A stretch of DNA of 42,993 bases from Candidatus Latescibacterota bacterium (GCA_007136405.1 SLHA01000116.1:1-42993), one strand, 5' to 3'. Shown: positions 34,265 through 42,900, counted from the stretch's first letter. Notes: generated by a model from the letters alone, not told the origin. A program made the numbers and translations.

Positions 34265-35587
34265 ATGATGATGACTGCTCGTATTTCCTACCACCGAAGT
34301 GTGGAAGTTCGGCGCCATACGGACGTCCTCGTCGTCGGCGGCGGGCCGGCTGGTGTGGCAGCCGCCCTCGCGGCGCGGCGCCAGGGGCGCTCGGTTTACC
34401 TGGTAGAGGCACATACCTGCCTGGGCGGTATGGGCACTGCCGGTATGGTACCCGCTTTCATGCAGTTTACCGATGGAGTAAATTTCCTGGCGGACGGTAT
34501 CGGTCGGCAGATCCTGGGTGCCCTGCGAGAGCGCGACGGAACGTATCCACCGGATGGCGTAGGGATCCGCGCGGAAGTGCTCAAGAGGACCTACGAGGAG
34601 CTTCTGCAGGCTGCCGGCGTCGACTTTACCTTTCACGTCAAGGTGATCGATGTCGACATCGAGGCCGGCTGGATCACCTCGGCTCTATGTGCCGGCAAGT
34701 CGGGTTTGTTCGCCGTGCGCGCGCGTGCCTTTGTGGATGGTACCGGCGACGGTGACCTGGCGACATTCGCCGGAGCTCCGTATGAAATGGGGGACGAGGC
34801 GGGTTCCACCATGCCCGGTACGCTGTGCAGCCTGTGGGGCGGCATTGATTGGGACAAGGTGCATGCCAGTGGTCTGGGCACTGGAAACAAGCGAATCGAA
34901 GAAGCCTTCCGCGACGGCGTTTTCACGCTGGAAGACCGGCATCTGCCCGGTATGTGGCGGGTTGGACACCGTCTGGGTGGCGGTAACATAGGCCATACAT
35001 TCGGGGTGGACGGCACGGACGAGGAATCGCTGACCCAGGCATATGTGTGGGGACGTAAGTCCCTGCTGGAATACGAACGTTACTACCGGGAGTACCTGGA
35101 AGGTTTTCAGCAAATGGAGTTGGTGGCCACCGGTTCGTTGCTGGGTATCCGCGAGTCACGCCGGATACTGGGAGACTACGTTCTCAACATCGACGACTTC
35201 CACGCGGAATCCACCTTTGATGACGAGATCGGCCGCTACTCCTACCCGGTCGACATCCATATCGCCCGTCCTGACAAAGCCGCATACGATGCGTTCCATG
35301 AGGAATTCAGCACCATGCGGTTGGGTCGCGGCGAGAGTTACGGGATACCTTACCGCATTTTGACTCCGCGGGGGCTGCACAACCTTCTCGTCGCTGGCCG
35401 CTGCGTCAGCACAGATCGCCAGATGCAGGCGTCAATCCGGGTGATGCCAGGTTGTTACATCACCGGTCAGGCCGCTGGTGTGGCCGCCGCCATGCTCGTC
35501 GAGGCGGATGGGGACAACCGCAGTATCCGGATCGGCGAGCTGCAACACCGGTTGCAGGAGCTGGGTGCGTACCTGCCCAATCTCTGA
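34265..35587 (+). CDS. FAD-dependent oxidoreductase
   Basis: 440 residues of the FAD_oxidored family. The N-terminal Rossmann motif is DVLVVGGGPAGVAAALAARR, with acidic EAHTCLGGMGTAGM after the second strand. A central domain contains VDGTGDGDLATFAGAPYEMG, and the closing FAD contacts are NLLVAGRCVSTDR, RVMPGCYITGQAAGVAAAM. It is cytoplasmic, without signal peptide. Related genes oxidise sugar-derived or secondary-alcohol substrates in catabolic clusters; the substrate is unknown. GGAAAGG lies before a triple ATG (34265, 34268, 34271). The next gene is a DUF6125-like protein 168 bases on. Confidence 0.85.
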   Translation: MMMTARISYHRSVEVRRHTDVLVVGGGPAGVAAALAARRQGRSVYLVEAHTCLGGMGTAGMVPAFMQFTDGVNFLADGIGRQILGALRERDGTYPPDGVGIRAEVLKRTYEELLQAAGVDFTFHVKVIDVDIEAGWITSALCAGKSGLFAVRARAFVDGTGDGDLATFAGAPYEMGDEAGSTMPGTLCSLWGGIDWDKVHASGLGTGNKRIEEAFRDGVFTLEDRHLPGMWRVGHRLGGGNIGHTFGVDGTDEESLTQAYVWGRKSLLEYERYYREYLEGFQQMELVATGSLLGIRESRRILGDYVLNIDDFHAESTFDDEIGRYSYPVDIHIARPDKAAYDAFHEEFSTMRLGRGESYGIPYRILTPRGLHNLLVAGRCVSTDRQMQASIRVMPGCYITGQAAGVAAAMLVEADGDNRSIRIGELQHRLQELGAYLPNL

Positions 35588-35755
35588 GCCCCAGCTGCCC
35601 TGCATTTTACCGAACCTCAAACGCGACATGCGCGTGGCATCCGCGTATGCCGCCGTGCGCGCAACAGACGCTGCGCCCGTCAACTATGCCCGCGCATCCG
35701 TACCGGTCCGGGGCGATTCTGGAGACTAAAGCTACGATCGAAAGAGGAGACAGTA

Positions 35756-36271
35756 ATGGCGACAGGTCTGCCGGAAGATATGGATCTGGATCAACTAAGA
35801 CGGTACGTGGACTTTCTTTTGTACCACTACCGGGTGGTCGATGCCTTCTGGTTCATCAAGGTCGCGGAGCATTTCGATCAGGCTACCGCTGAGCGGTTGA
35901 ACGAGGAAGTGTGGGAACCGGCCGGCAAGCTGGGAGCACGTGCGCTCAGGCAGCGTTTCGACCTGGAGGAGAAAGGTATCCGGGGTTTCGTGCAGGCGCA
36001 GCGGTTGTACCCTTGGTGCGCACTGATCGGCTACGAGATTGAGGAGGACGATAATCAGGCCAGCATCACCGTTCCGTCATGTCCGGTGCAGCGTGCAAGG
36101 CTGGATCGCGGCGACGGTGAATACGCCTGCAAGGAGATGCACCGCCGGGAGTTCGTGGCTTTTGCCGCGGAGATCGATCCCCGCATCAGAGTGGAGTGTG
36201 AGTTCGCTCCACCGGATCCGCATCCGGCGGAGTGCTTCTGCCGCTGGCGCTTCTACCTGGAGCCAGAGTGA
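35756..36271 (+). CDS. DUF6125-like protein of unknown function
   Basis: 171 residues. An N-terminal helical part has WFIKVAEHFDQATAERLNEEVW, and a second half carries Cys-rich SITVPSCPVQRARLDRGDGE, ACKEMHRREFVAFAAEIDPR and ECFCRWRF. The pattern matches the DUF6125 or related L-2-amino-thiazoline-carboxylate hydrolase-like family; I am not certain which. Four Cys in the second half could bind metal or form a redox site. AGAGGAG lies before the ATG. It sits between the FAD oxidoreductase and an MFS transporter on the same strand, so a shared pathway is possible. Confidence 0.6.
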   Translation: MATGLPEDMDLDQLRRYVDFLLYHYRVVDAFWFIKVAEHFDQATAERLNEEVWEPAGKLGARALRQRFDLEEKGIRGFVQAQRLYPWCALIGYEIEEDDNQASITVPSCPVQRARLDRGDGEYACKEMHRREFVAFAAEIDPRIRVECEFAPPDPHPAECFCRWRFYLEPE

Positions 36272-36503
36272 TCGACATGAGTACCGCGAGTGTTCAGGTT
36301 ATCCTCCATACTTGTCCCAGCTGGTCCGGATGCGCAGGGACAAGAAGGGGCAAGAGCTCCCCAATAGCGGCAGCGGCCCGGTCGAACTCCAACGATAGGC
36401 CAGCGGTCTGGCCGCCCACCGGCGCCCTGCGGGTCCGGTACCGTTCAGCCTGTCCGATGGGTACGCTGACCGGTTGTAAGGGTCCTCTTTCCGGCCTGTC
36501 CCT

Positions 36504-37829
36504 GTGAGTGCAGGAAAAGGTGCGGGCACCGATCCGCCTGCCGATCGTCTAGCGGCGCGTCTGCCTTTTTTCTACGGCTGGATCATGGTGCCGGTAGCCA
36601 TGATGGTGCAGGTGTGCACCTCGCCCGGCCAGACTTACGGAGTATCCGTGTTCAATCCCCACCTTAGGGATGCTCTGGACCTTTCGCACAGCGCATTGAG
36701 CGGTGCCTATATGCTGGGAACCCTGCTGGCCGCGCTGCCCATGACCTATCTGGGGCATCTGATGGACCGGTACGGACCTCGGCGCACCCTGACTGTCGTG
36801 GTACTGCTGTTCGGCATGGCCTGTCTGGGAATGTCGCGGGTAAACGGTCTGGTTTCCGTTTTCTTCGCCTTCTTGTTTCTGCGCATGCTGGGTCAAGGGG
36901 CCATGAGCATGCTGGCAGTCAACAGTGTGGCTCTGTGGTTCAACCGGCGTCTGGGTACGGTGAGCGGTGTGATGAGCCTGGGCATGGCCGCAGCCCTGGG
37001 TGGCATGCCAGCCGTGGGCGTATGGTTGATCGGGAATTACGGTTGGCGCTGGAGTTACGCCATCATGGGGGCCACGGTCTGGGCGCTCTTGTTGCCGCTT
37101 CTGGCGGTAGTGTATCGCAACCGGCCGGAAGATGTGGGTGAGGTACCCGACGGCAGACACGTGGCCAACCGGGACGCTGCTCTCGCAGGTGACCGGAAAC
37201 CGCTACGGGAACCCCGCTTCCGGCTGGCTCAGGCGATGCGCACCCGAGCGTACTGGGTGGTAGCTGCGGTCAGTGCTTTCTGGTCCATGAGTATCACCGG
37301 GGTCCATTTTCACAGCGTCCAGATCTTTCTGGACAGAGGCCTGGCGGAAGCGGACGCTGCTGTCATGTTCACGGTGTACGCCGTAGCCATGGGAACCCTA
37401 CGGTTCGCTGGTGGCATGCTGGCGGACCGGGCACCACTCAATATTCTCCTGGCGTTGTCCATGGCCGGGGTGACCACGGGATTCGTATTCCTGTCCCAGT
37501 TGAATGCACCGGTTACTGCACATCTGTTCGCCGTAACCCTGGGCGCCTCGGCAGGTCTGTTTACGGCGGTGATGTCCACTATTTGGCTCCGGTACTATGG
37601 TAGGGCGCACTTGGGCAAGATCGTCGGCACCATGTCCACAGTGGGCGTCGGGGCATCGAGCCTGGGACCGGTGGTCATGGGAGCGGTCCACGATCTGTCA
37701 GGATCCTTCAACGCGTCCATATGGTTGTTTGCCGGACTAGCGCTGCCACTGACGGCGCTCAGCCTGGGAGCCACCCGTCCTGAAGATCCCGTGCCGGGCA
37801 GGAGTGCCATGGCTGATTCGTCGTCTTGA
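36504..37829 (+). CDS. MFS transporter (monocarboxylate/OxlT-like)
   Basis: 441 residues with 12 hydrophobic segments and a central charged loop (residues 205-235). Diagnostic MFS sequence includes LGHLMDRYGPRRTL after TM2 and a similar GGMLADRAPLNILL after TM8. The profile is closest to the oxalate/formate and monocarboxylate group (FFYGWIMVPVAMMVQ at the start). It probably imports an organic acid. A GTG at 36504 starts it, without a clear ribosome binding site; a later ATG is possible. It converges with an MDR dehydrogenase gene, with a long hairpin between. Confidence 0.83.
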   Translation: MSAGKGAGTDPPADRLAARLPFFYGWIMVPVAMMVQVCTSPGQTYGVSVFNPHLRDALDLSHSALSGAYMLGTLLAALPMTYLGHLMDRYGPRRTLTVVVLLFGMACLGMSRVNGLVSVFFAFLFLRMLGQGAMSMLAVNSVALWFNRRLGTVSGVMSLGMAAALGGMPAVGVWLIGNYGWRWSYAIMGATVWALLLPLLAVVYRNRPEDVGEVPDGRHVANRDAALAGDRKPLREPRFRLAQAMRTRAYWVVAAVSAFWSMSITGVHFHSVQIFLDRGLAEADAAVMFTVYAVAMGTLRFAGGMLADRAPLNILLALSMAGVTTGFVFLSQLNAPVTAHLFAVTLGASAGLFTAVMSTIWLRYYGRAHLGKIVGTMSTVGVGASSLGPVVMGAVHDLSGSFNASIWLFAGLALPLTALSLGATRPEDPVPGRSAMADSSS

Positions 37830-37831
37830 GC

Positions 37832-37886
37832 GCTGTGGTGGGCGCGTTGCCGGATGGGGGCATCCGCAAGGCGCTCATCACAGCGG
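37832..37886. terminator. 24-pair hairpin between convergent MFS and dehydrogenase genes
   Basis: The outer 15 pairs join 37832-37846 to 37872-37886, with two G-T pairs. After one mismatch, nine more pairs join 37848-37857 to 37862-37870, with one bulged base. The loop is GGGG. No T-run follows on either strand. This very stable, symmetrical structure lies just past the MFS stop and suggests a bidirectional terminator. Confidence 0.55.
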
Positions 37887-37933
37887 CATACCGGAGCAGG
37901 CGAGCCGAATATGTGGCAGGCCCGGCAGAACGC

Positions 37934-38944
37934 TTATTCTCGCCAGCTGAATACCACATTCAGCATGTTCTTGTCCCGCCGCAGTGCCATCTCATACGCC
38001 TCACCCATGCGTTGATACGGTAACCGGTGCGTGATGGCGCGTTTGGGCTCGAGAAGCCCATCCGCCATCAGGCTCAAGGTATGCCGGCACGCACGCTGGC
38101 CATCGAAGCGAGGTTCCGGCGTGGGAAACAGGTATCCGCCACTCCTGGATACGGCAATCAGGGCGATGCCCTTATTGTAGAACCACTCCATCGCTACCGG
38201 ATTGAAATCCAGCGGTGCTTCGCCACGACCCGGGAGCGCAACGACGGCTACGCGCCCGTTCTCACGCACGATGTCCATCGCTGTACGCCAGGCCGGCCAA
38301 GGGTTGGCGGTGAGTATCACCAGGTCGATCCCCACGCCATCCGTGAACACGTGCAGCCGTGAGGTCAGCTCCGGATCATTGGAGGCCAGGCAGGCATGGG
38401 CGCCCATGCGCCGGGCCATTTCCTGGCGTACGGGACTGTTGCCGATGCCTACCACCCTGGCGCCGAACAAGGGACCCAGAGCCACGGCGCCTATGCCCAG
38501 AACACCAAGCCCCACCACGGCAACATTCTCACCGGGAGTGAAGAAAGCCTTGCGGTAGCAGTGGGCGCTCAACGTATACAGATGAGCGAACACCGCGTCT
38601 TCGTCTGTCACTTCGTCCGGAACGTGCACCAGCAACTCGTCGTCCCGGGCCAAATATTCTGACTGGTGCGGCCGGCGAGATACCACCCGGTCGCCGGCCC
38701 GGAAGCGGGTCACGGCACTGCCCACGGCGCGAACTATCCCGAGGTTGCTGTCGCCGACCCAGCGTGGATAATCCGGCGCACCGGGAACCGGCTCGGCACC
38801 CTCGAAGTTGCCGCGATCGGTGCCTATCTTGAAGGCCGTGATGCACGTGTCCACATGCACCTGATGCGCTTCCAGGCGAGTGGTATCCAGAGGATGCTCC
38901 TCCAGGCGTAGATCCCGGGGTCCGTACAGTACGGCTGTTTTCAT
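37934..38944 (-). CDS. Medium-chain (MDR, zinc-binding type) dehydrogenase lacking catalytic zinc ligands
   Basis: 336 residues from the ATG at 38944, with GGAG six bases upstream. The N-terminal catalytic GroES-like part keeps the MDR plan (KTAVLYGPRDLRLEEHPL, GIVRAVGSAVTRFRAGDRVV). The zinc ligands are missing: the GHE position reads GDSN, and the first Cys position reads FKIGTD. No structural-zinc Cys set is present. The Rossmann part is normal (VAVVGLGVLGIGAVALGPLF). Similar proteins act as reductases or dehydrogenases without metal. The direction and substrate are unknown. A longer reading from 38977 was rejected. Confidence 0.78.
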   Translation of the reverse strand: MKTAVLYGPRDLRLEEHPLDTTRLEAHQVHVDTCITAFKIGTDRGNFEGAEPVPGAPDYPRWVGDSNLGIVRAVGSAVTRFRAGDRVVSRRPHQSEYLARDDELLVHVPDEVTDEDAVFAHLYTLSAHCYRKAFFTPGENVAVVGLGVLGIGAVALGPLFGARVVGIGNSPVRQEMARRMGAHACLASNDPELTSRLHVFTDGVGIDLVILTANPWPAWRTAMDIVRENGRVAVVALPGRGEAPLDFNPVAMEWFYNKGIALIAVSRSGGYLFPTPEPRFDGQRACRHTLSLMADGLLEPKRAITHRLPYQRMGEAYEMALRRDKNMLNVVFSWRE

Positions 38945-39378
38945 GCGGATCTCCATGTTTCGTCTGAATCGACCCATGAGACGATCTCAGGTCCGGATGG
39001 GCCGACCGAATGGCTGCAGGGAACCATTCCCCGCTCCGAGCCCCGCCCCGACATCGACTGTGCAAGCCTTCAAATTAGGTGAACCGGACAACGCCGTCAC
39101 GGGCCGTTCCACGGTTTCCCGCAGCGCTACCAGACAGCGTCAGGTCTGTCTGTCGAACAGGTGTGTCAAGCAACATAGGGTAGCTCATGGACAAAAAGTT
39201 TGTCTTCGGTATACTATGCCTGTCGATCCTGTCGGTATAGCGCTGGCCACACAAGCGCTACGCCAAGCCAACACAGGAAACCGAGTGCGCCCAGCACCGC
39301 ACCAGTTGCCGCACCTTTATCTGGATCCTGTACCGAGTTGCCCCAAAACCCGTAACCTGTAGAAAAGGGAGACCGCCC
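38945..39378. other. Divergent gap before the redox operon
   Basis: About 430 bases between divergent genes. It holds a strong promoter candidate (39188-39215), an AGACAG/CTGTCT repeat (39132-39151) and no supported gene. A 17-residue frame at 39187-39240 overlaps the promoter and is probably accidental. Confidence 0.35.
39188..39215 (+). promoter_or_regulatory. Sigma-70-type promoter of the redox operon
   Basis: TGGACA (39188-39193) and TATACT (39210-39215) are 16 bases apart. Transcription would start near 39222 and give a leader of about 155 bases before the ATG at 39379, where AAAAGGGAGA is the ribosome binding site. Confidence 0.5.
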
Positions 39379-39819
39379 ATGCTTCGATACTCCGTTCTCC
39401 TGCTGCTGGCAGCCATGCTGGGGGCAGCCGCTTGTTCGGATCGTGTGACTGATGTTGAAACCGTCTTTGACCGGCAGGAGCCACAACCGGGTGCGGATGG
39501 ACAGACCGCGACCTTCGGCTTTATCCAGCAGAAGATACTGACGCCCAGCTGCAGCATGGGCGGCTGTCACAGTGGAGCCGTGCCTCCCGATTTGTCGGAA
39601 GGCGCAGCCTATGCGAGTACTGTCGGTAGGCTCAGCAGTACGGGAATGCCGCTGGTGGATCCGGGTTCGCCGGAGAACAGCTACCTGTACGTCAAAATGC
39701 GCGGTGGTGATCAACTGGTAGGCAGCCTGATGCCACCACCCGGGCATCCTGGAGTGGAACCCGGACTAACCGATTCACTGGCTGCCTGGATCGAGAGAGG
39801 AGCGCTGGATGATGAGTAG
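39379..39819 (+). CDS. Lipoprotein with CX4CH motif, c-type cytochrome-like
   Basis: 146 residues. A lipoprotein signal ends at Cys19 (GAAAC). The mature domain resembles the small cytochrome-like domain common in FCB-type bacteria: FIQQKILTPSCSMGGCHSG (Cys-x4-Cys-His, near residue 55), PLVDPGSPENSYLYVKM, a possible axial Met in SLMPPPGHPG, and SLAAWIERGALDDE. CX4CH is a known variant heme site, as in cytochromes c3. It probably carries electrons at the outer face. AAAAGGGAGA precedes the ATG. It overlaps the YceI gene by 11 bases, so the two are translationally coupled. Confidence 0.75.
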   Translation: MLRYSVLLLLAAMLGAAACSDRVTDVETVFDRQEPQPGADGQTATFGFIQQKILTPSCSMGGCHSGAVPPDLSEGAAYASTVGRLSSTGMPLVDPGSPENSYLYVKMRGGDQLVGSLMPPPGHPGVEPGLTDSLAAWIERGALDDE

Positions 39820-40405
39820 AACTGTGCACCAAGTGCTGATTTTGGCTGCCGTGCTGTCTGCTGCACCTTCGCAGGCAGGAGAATGGCACGTGGATACGGA
39901 ACAGGACCGCAGGGTCGAGTTTACCTCAACGGTGGTCGGCTATTCCTTCTCCGGGACCAACAACGACATCGACGGGTTCCTGTACTGGGAGGGTGATGAG
40001 CTGTTCGAGCGCGATGGGCAGGTATACTTCGAAGTGGATCTGCGTACGCTGGATACGGGCATAGCCAAACGCGACCGCGATATGCGCGATGTGTTGGATG
40101 CCCGGCAGTGGCCGCGGGCCACCTATGCAGGGGAGGTGCTGGAGGTAGTCGAGGATACTTCAGGCGTCGGCCACATGGTCCGGACCCAGGGACCGTTTAC
40201 CCTGAAGGGTGTGGAACAGGAGATGGAGATCGTCGGGTGGGTTCGTCCGGAGGGGGACCAGCTGTCTGTCGAAAGCGAGTTCACGGTGCGGTTATCCGAT
40301 CACGAGATCGAGGCACCAGGGCTGGTGGCTTTCGTCAGAGTCAGCGACAAGGTGGTCGTACGGGTGCAGATGCTCATGAGAGCGGCCAGCAAGGAGGAGC
40401 AGTGA
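39809..40405 (+). CDS. YceI-family periplasmic protein
   Basis: 198 residues with a signal peptide (residues 1-23, ending SQAGE). The YceI lipocalin-like barrel follows: WHVDTEQDRRVEFTSTVVGY, VDLRTLDTGIAKRDRDM, ARQWPRATYAGEV and GPFTLKGVEQEMEI. YceI proteins bind isoprenoid or amide lipids in a hydrophobic tunnel. In this operon it could carry a lipid-soluble redox partner such as a quinone. It overlaps the preceding gene by 11 bases, and its stop shares a base with the next ATG. Confidence 0.85.
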   Translation: MMSRTVHQVLILAAVLSAAPSQAGEWHVDTEQDRRVEFTSTVVGYSFSGTNNDIDGFLYWEGDELFERDGQVYFEVDLRTLDTGIAKRDRDMRDVLDARQWPRATYAGEVLEVVEDTSGVGHMVRTQGPFTLKGVEQEMEIVGWVRPEGDQLSVESEFTVRLSDHEIEAPGLVAFVRVSDKVVVRVQMLMRAASKEEQ

Positions 40406-41289
40406 TGCAGGCCACCATTCACATCCTGCTGTTTGCCATGACCATTGGGATCCTCGGGGGACCCGGAACCACTCTGGCCCAGCCAAGCTGGCAGCGGCAG
40501 GAGCCGGAATCGCCAGTGCCGGTCGAGCTCATACGCTCCACCATGCTGGCCAACTTCCCCACCACGGAGTCATTGCGGGCAGGCGACTGGCGTTACGAGA
40601 TCTCCCACCGTTTCTCTCCGCCTGTGTCCGACGGTTTCGACGCGGCGTTCGGAATGGATGGACCCGTGGTCATGCGCACCTCGGTCAGTTACGGCATCAC
40701 AGAGCGGACCATGGTCACGCTGGGACGCAGCAACCTGCAGGACAATTGGGATCTGCAGGTCAAACACCGTATCTGGCAGTTTGACCACGTCGTCCTGCCC
40801 AGTGCCGTGGCCCTGCAGCTGGGGGTGGCGCTAAACACCCAGATGCCGGCGGTTCTTGATCGCGGCAGGCTGGATGGGGACAACTTCCAGTACTACGCGC
40901 AACTCGTATACAACACCCATGTCGGTGAGCGTCTGGGTCTGGGCCTGGTCCCTTCCTATGTGTACAACAGCATGATTTTTGCGATCGAGACCCAGTATAC
41001 CCTGACACTGGGTATGTACGGGAAGTACAGGTTGAACCAGGGATGGAGCCTGTGGGCCGAGTACAACCCGACTCTGCGTGGCTACCAGGGTCCGGTTGCG
41101 CCTGGCGAAACCGGTCGCTCGTACCATACCCTGGCCTGCGGCGCCGCCCTCGATACCGGCGGGCACATGTTCTACCTGTTCATCACCAACAACACGCGCC
41201 TCAACCCGGCGCAGTATCTGGTGGGTGCCGACCACAAGCTGTCAGCCGACACCCTGCGCCTGGGATTCGCCATCACCCGCTACTTGTAG
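40405..41289 (+). CDS. DUF5777-like outer-membrane beta-barrel protein
   Basis: 294 residues from the ATG at 40405, which overlaps the YceI stop (TGATG) and has AAGGAGG upstream. A signal peptide ends about residue 27 (GTTLAQ). The rest consists of alternating beta strands with aromatic girdles (GDWRYEISHRFSPPV, GRSNLQDNWDLQVKHRI, AVALQLGVALNTQMP, NTHVGERLGLGLVPSYVYN) and a closing Leu (TRYL), as in outer-membrane barrels. DUF5777-type proteins occur beside YceI and cytochromes in FCB bacteria. It may serve as a channel or a scaffold. In-frame sequence further upstream overlaps yceI and was not used. Confidence 0.78.
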   Translation: MQATIHILLFAMTIGILGGPGTTLAQPSWQRQEPESPVPVELIRSTMLANFPTTESLRAGDWRYEISHRFSPPVSDGFDAAFGMDGPVVMRTSVSYGITERTMVTLGRSNLQDNWDLQVKHRIWQFDHVVLPSAVALQLGVALNTQMPAVLDRGRLDGDNFQYYAQLVYNTHVGERLGLGLVPSYVYNSMIFAIETQYTLTLGMYGKYRLNQGWSLWAEYNPTLRGYQGPVAPGETGRSYHTLACGAALDTGGHMFYLFITNNTRLNPAQYLVGADHKLSADTLRLGFAITRYL

Positions 41290-41336
41290 AGTAGGGGTAC
41301 GAGGAACTCTCGAGCGCGGTAGCTGTCAGCCTACTC
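41289..41336. terminator. Hairpin spanning two convergent stop codons
   Basis: GAGTAGG (41289-41295) and CCTACTC (41330-41336) are perfect complements. The left arm begins in the barrel-gene stop codon and the right arm contains the stop of the opposing cytochrome-like gene. No T-run follows. Confidence 0.4.
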
Positions 41337-41786
41337 CAGTATGGATTGGACCAGCATCTTGAGGCGCGACCACGTGGTTGATTGCACCGCGGTGGGGGTC
41401 GTATCCGGCGGTCGGCTGGCGGGATCACCCGGGTTGGTCACGGCTTCCGCATCTCCCGGAGCCGGATCACCCATCGCCCACACACCCTCCGGGTCACCCA
41501 GCTCCTCGCCATTGGTCGCACCGTCATCGTCGGCATCCAGAGCGGCCAGCTCCGGCCCCCAAAGCACGACTCCCGCTGGAGACAGATAGGCATCATCGAC
41601 CTGTTGGCCGAATGAATTGAGCGCGCCGCCTCCAGAGGCGCGCTCATGGCAACTGGCGCAACCGAAAACGGAACCGTTGGGCAGCTGTGCCACGCGAGCG
41701 GGGCGCCCCTCTGCCGGGCTGAGGGGGGACAAAAGCAACAGCGCGATGGCCAGACCCGATGCTGTGCAGCGGTTTCTTGGTGTCAT
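41331..41786 (-). CDS. Secreted CXXCH protein with EF-hand-like segment
   Basis: 151 residues. A signal peptide covers residues 1-27 (AIALLLLSPLSPAEG). VFGCASCHERASGGGALN holds a Cys-x2-Cys-His heme site near residue 45, and LDADDDGATNGEELGDPEG is a calcium-binding loop of the EF-hand/dockerin sort. The rest is Pro-, Asp- and Thr-rich, ending in a short helix (WSRLKMLVQSILE). The mix suggests a small exported c-type cytochrome stabilised by calcium. It converges with the redox operon at 39379-41289 and is likely part of it functionally. No clear distal ligand is seen. Confidence 0.7.
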   Translation of the reverse strand: MTPRNRCTASGLAIALLLLSPLSPAEGRPARVAQLPNGSVFGCASCHERASGGGALNSFGQQVDDAYLSPAGVVLWGPELAALDADDDGATNGEELGDPEGVWAMGDPAPGDAEAVTNPGDPASRPPDTTPTAVQSTTWSRLKMLVQSILE

Positions 41787-41904
41787 GGGTACTCCTCGAT
41801 TAGGGCATCATGGCAGTTAATAACTATTTGTTCTAATGTAAAAGCGGTGGTGGACCGCGCAACCGTTGCCGAAACATATTGGAAAAATATATTCGTCATA
41901 TTCG

Positions 41905-42900
41905 TCAAACCTCACGCCAGTTTGTAACCTCGGTCTGCATATGGCCGTGATCGAACCGCAGGAGACGGCACTGATGGGGTGGCGTGTGGCCGTTCAGCGT
42001 GCCTTCCGCCACGGTGCTACCTTCCCACCGGGGCCGGCCGGTATGTCCGTACAGGATCGCCGCAAGCGCCAACTCGGTGGCCAACTCGGTGAGTCGATTG
42101 CGCACATCGTTATGCGTGACCAGCACTCGCTGGTTTACGCCGGGACGCGCCATGCAGGTTCGGAGCCATTCGATCTGTTGGGGGGTGTGGCCACGGCGAA
42201 GGACCGCGCCGGTGTCCGGGTCGTAGTGGACGAAGGCGTCCAGAAACACGAATCGCACGCTGTTGTAGTCGAAGGTGTAGTCGTCCGGTCCAGCGGCCGG
42301 TCCGCCCATGTATTCCAACCAGGCGGCGCGGCTGGCCGGAAAGGCCACGTCGTGGTTGCCTCTGGTCACGAACACAGGGACGCGGAGCTGACCCAGTACC
42401 TCCCGCGCGCGCCGGGCTGCCTGATGTATGACCGCAGCGGGCAGGGGTGCCTTGTCCGGACCGTAGCGCGAGATCAAATCACCGGTCAGGCAGACGAAAT
42501 CCGGTGCCAGATCGTTGAGATAGCGGACCAGCCGCTCGGCCGACTGGACGTTCCTCGTGGTATCTCCGTCCGGTGTCATGCTGCCCAGATGAGGGTCCGT
42601 GACATGAGCTACGGTGAAACCGCTACCGGTCCGGCGGCGTACGCATACGCTGTTGGGTGCTGTTCCCTGTCGCGCTCCGTCACTCACGTGCAGGTCGTAC
42701 AGTCCCTTGGGCAGGTCAGCGGGCAGGAGCCACGTAAAGGGTGCATACCAGCTCAGAGCGCATTCATGGCCGGCGTTGCGCAGCAGGCACTCGATGCGCC
42801 CATCACTCACGCCATCCAGCGTCATGCAGACAGTGCCTCCCGGCTCGACCCAGGCCGGCCGCGTCCAGCGTGGTTGGTTGATGCGCAGCAACCAGGACAT
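41905..42900 (-). CDS. Calcineurin-like metallophosphoesterase
   Basis: 331 residues from the ATG at 42900. An N-terminal beta-sandwich domain (residues 1-95) precedes the phosphoesterase core: VAHVTDPHLGSM, FVCLTGDLISRYG, VFVTRGNHDVAF and LVTHNDVR supply the metal ligands. The last motif reads LYGHTGRP, where the second His of the usual GHTH is Gly, so one ligand may be lost. No signal peptide is seen, so the protein is probably cytoplasmic. The substrate is unknown; the family cleaves phosphodiesters and phosphomonoesters. An upstream ATG at 42942 gives a longer, less family-like start. Confidence 0.82.
   Translation of the reverse strand: MSWLLRINQPRWTRPAWVEPGGTVCMTLDGVSDGRIECLLRNAGHECALSWYAPFTWLLPADLPKGLYDLHVSDGARQGTAPNSVCVRRRTGSGFTVAHVTDPHLGSMTPDGDTTRNVQSAERLVRYLNDLAPDFVCLTGDLISRYGPDKAPLPAAVIHQAARRAREVLGQLRVPVFVTRGNHDVAFPASRAAWLEYMGGPAAGPDDYTFDYNSVRFVFLDAFVHYDPDTGAVLRRGHTPQQIEWLRTCMARPGVNQRVLVTHNDVRNRLTELATELALAAILYGHTGRPRWEGSTVAEGTLNGHTPPHQCRLLRFDHGHMQTEVTNWREV

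Noticed and set aside
36272-36503. Possible small gene before the MFS transporter
   Set aside because: Several overlapping frames exist, but none has a ribosome binding site or recognisable protein features.
39187-39240. 17-residue frame resembling the start of a signal peptide
   Set aside because: It overlaps the -35 and -10 of a good promoter and stops at once.
39214-39360. Minus-strand frame with one hydrophobic segment
   Set aside because: No ATG, GTG or TTG start in a sensible place, and it runs into the divergent lipoprotein gene start.
40108-40404. Longer upstream start for the beta-barrel gene
   Set aside because: It overlaps yceI in another frame; the ATG at 40405 has AAGGAGG and leads directly into a signal peptide.
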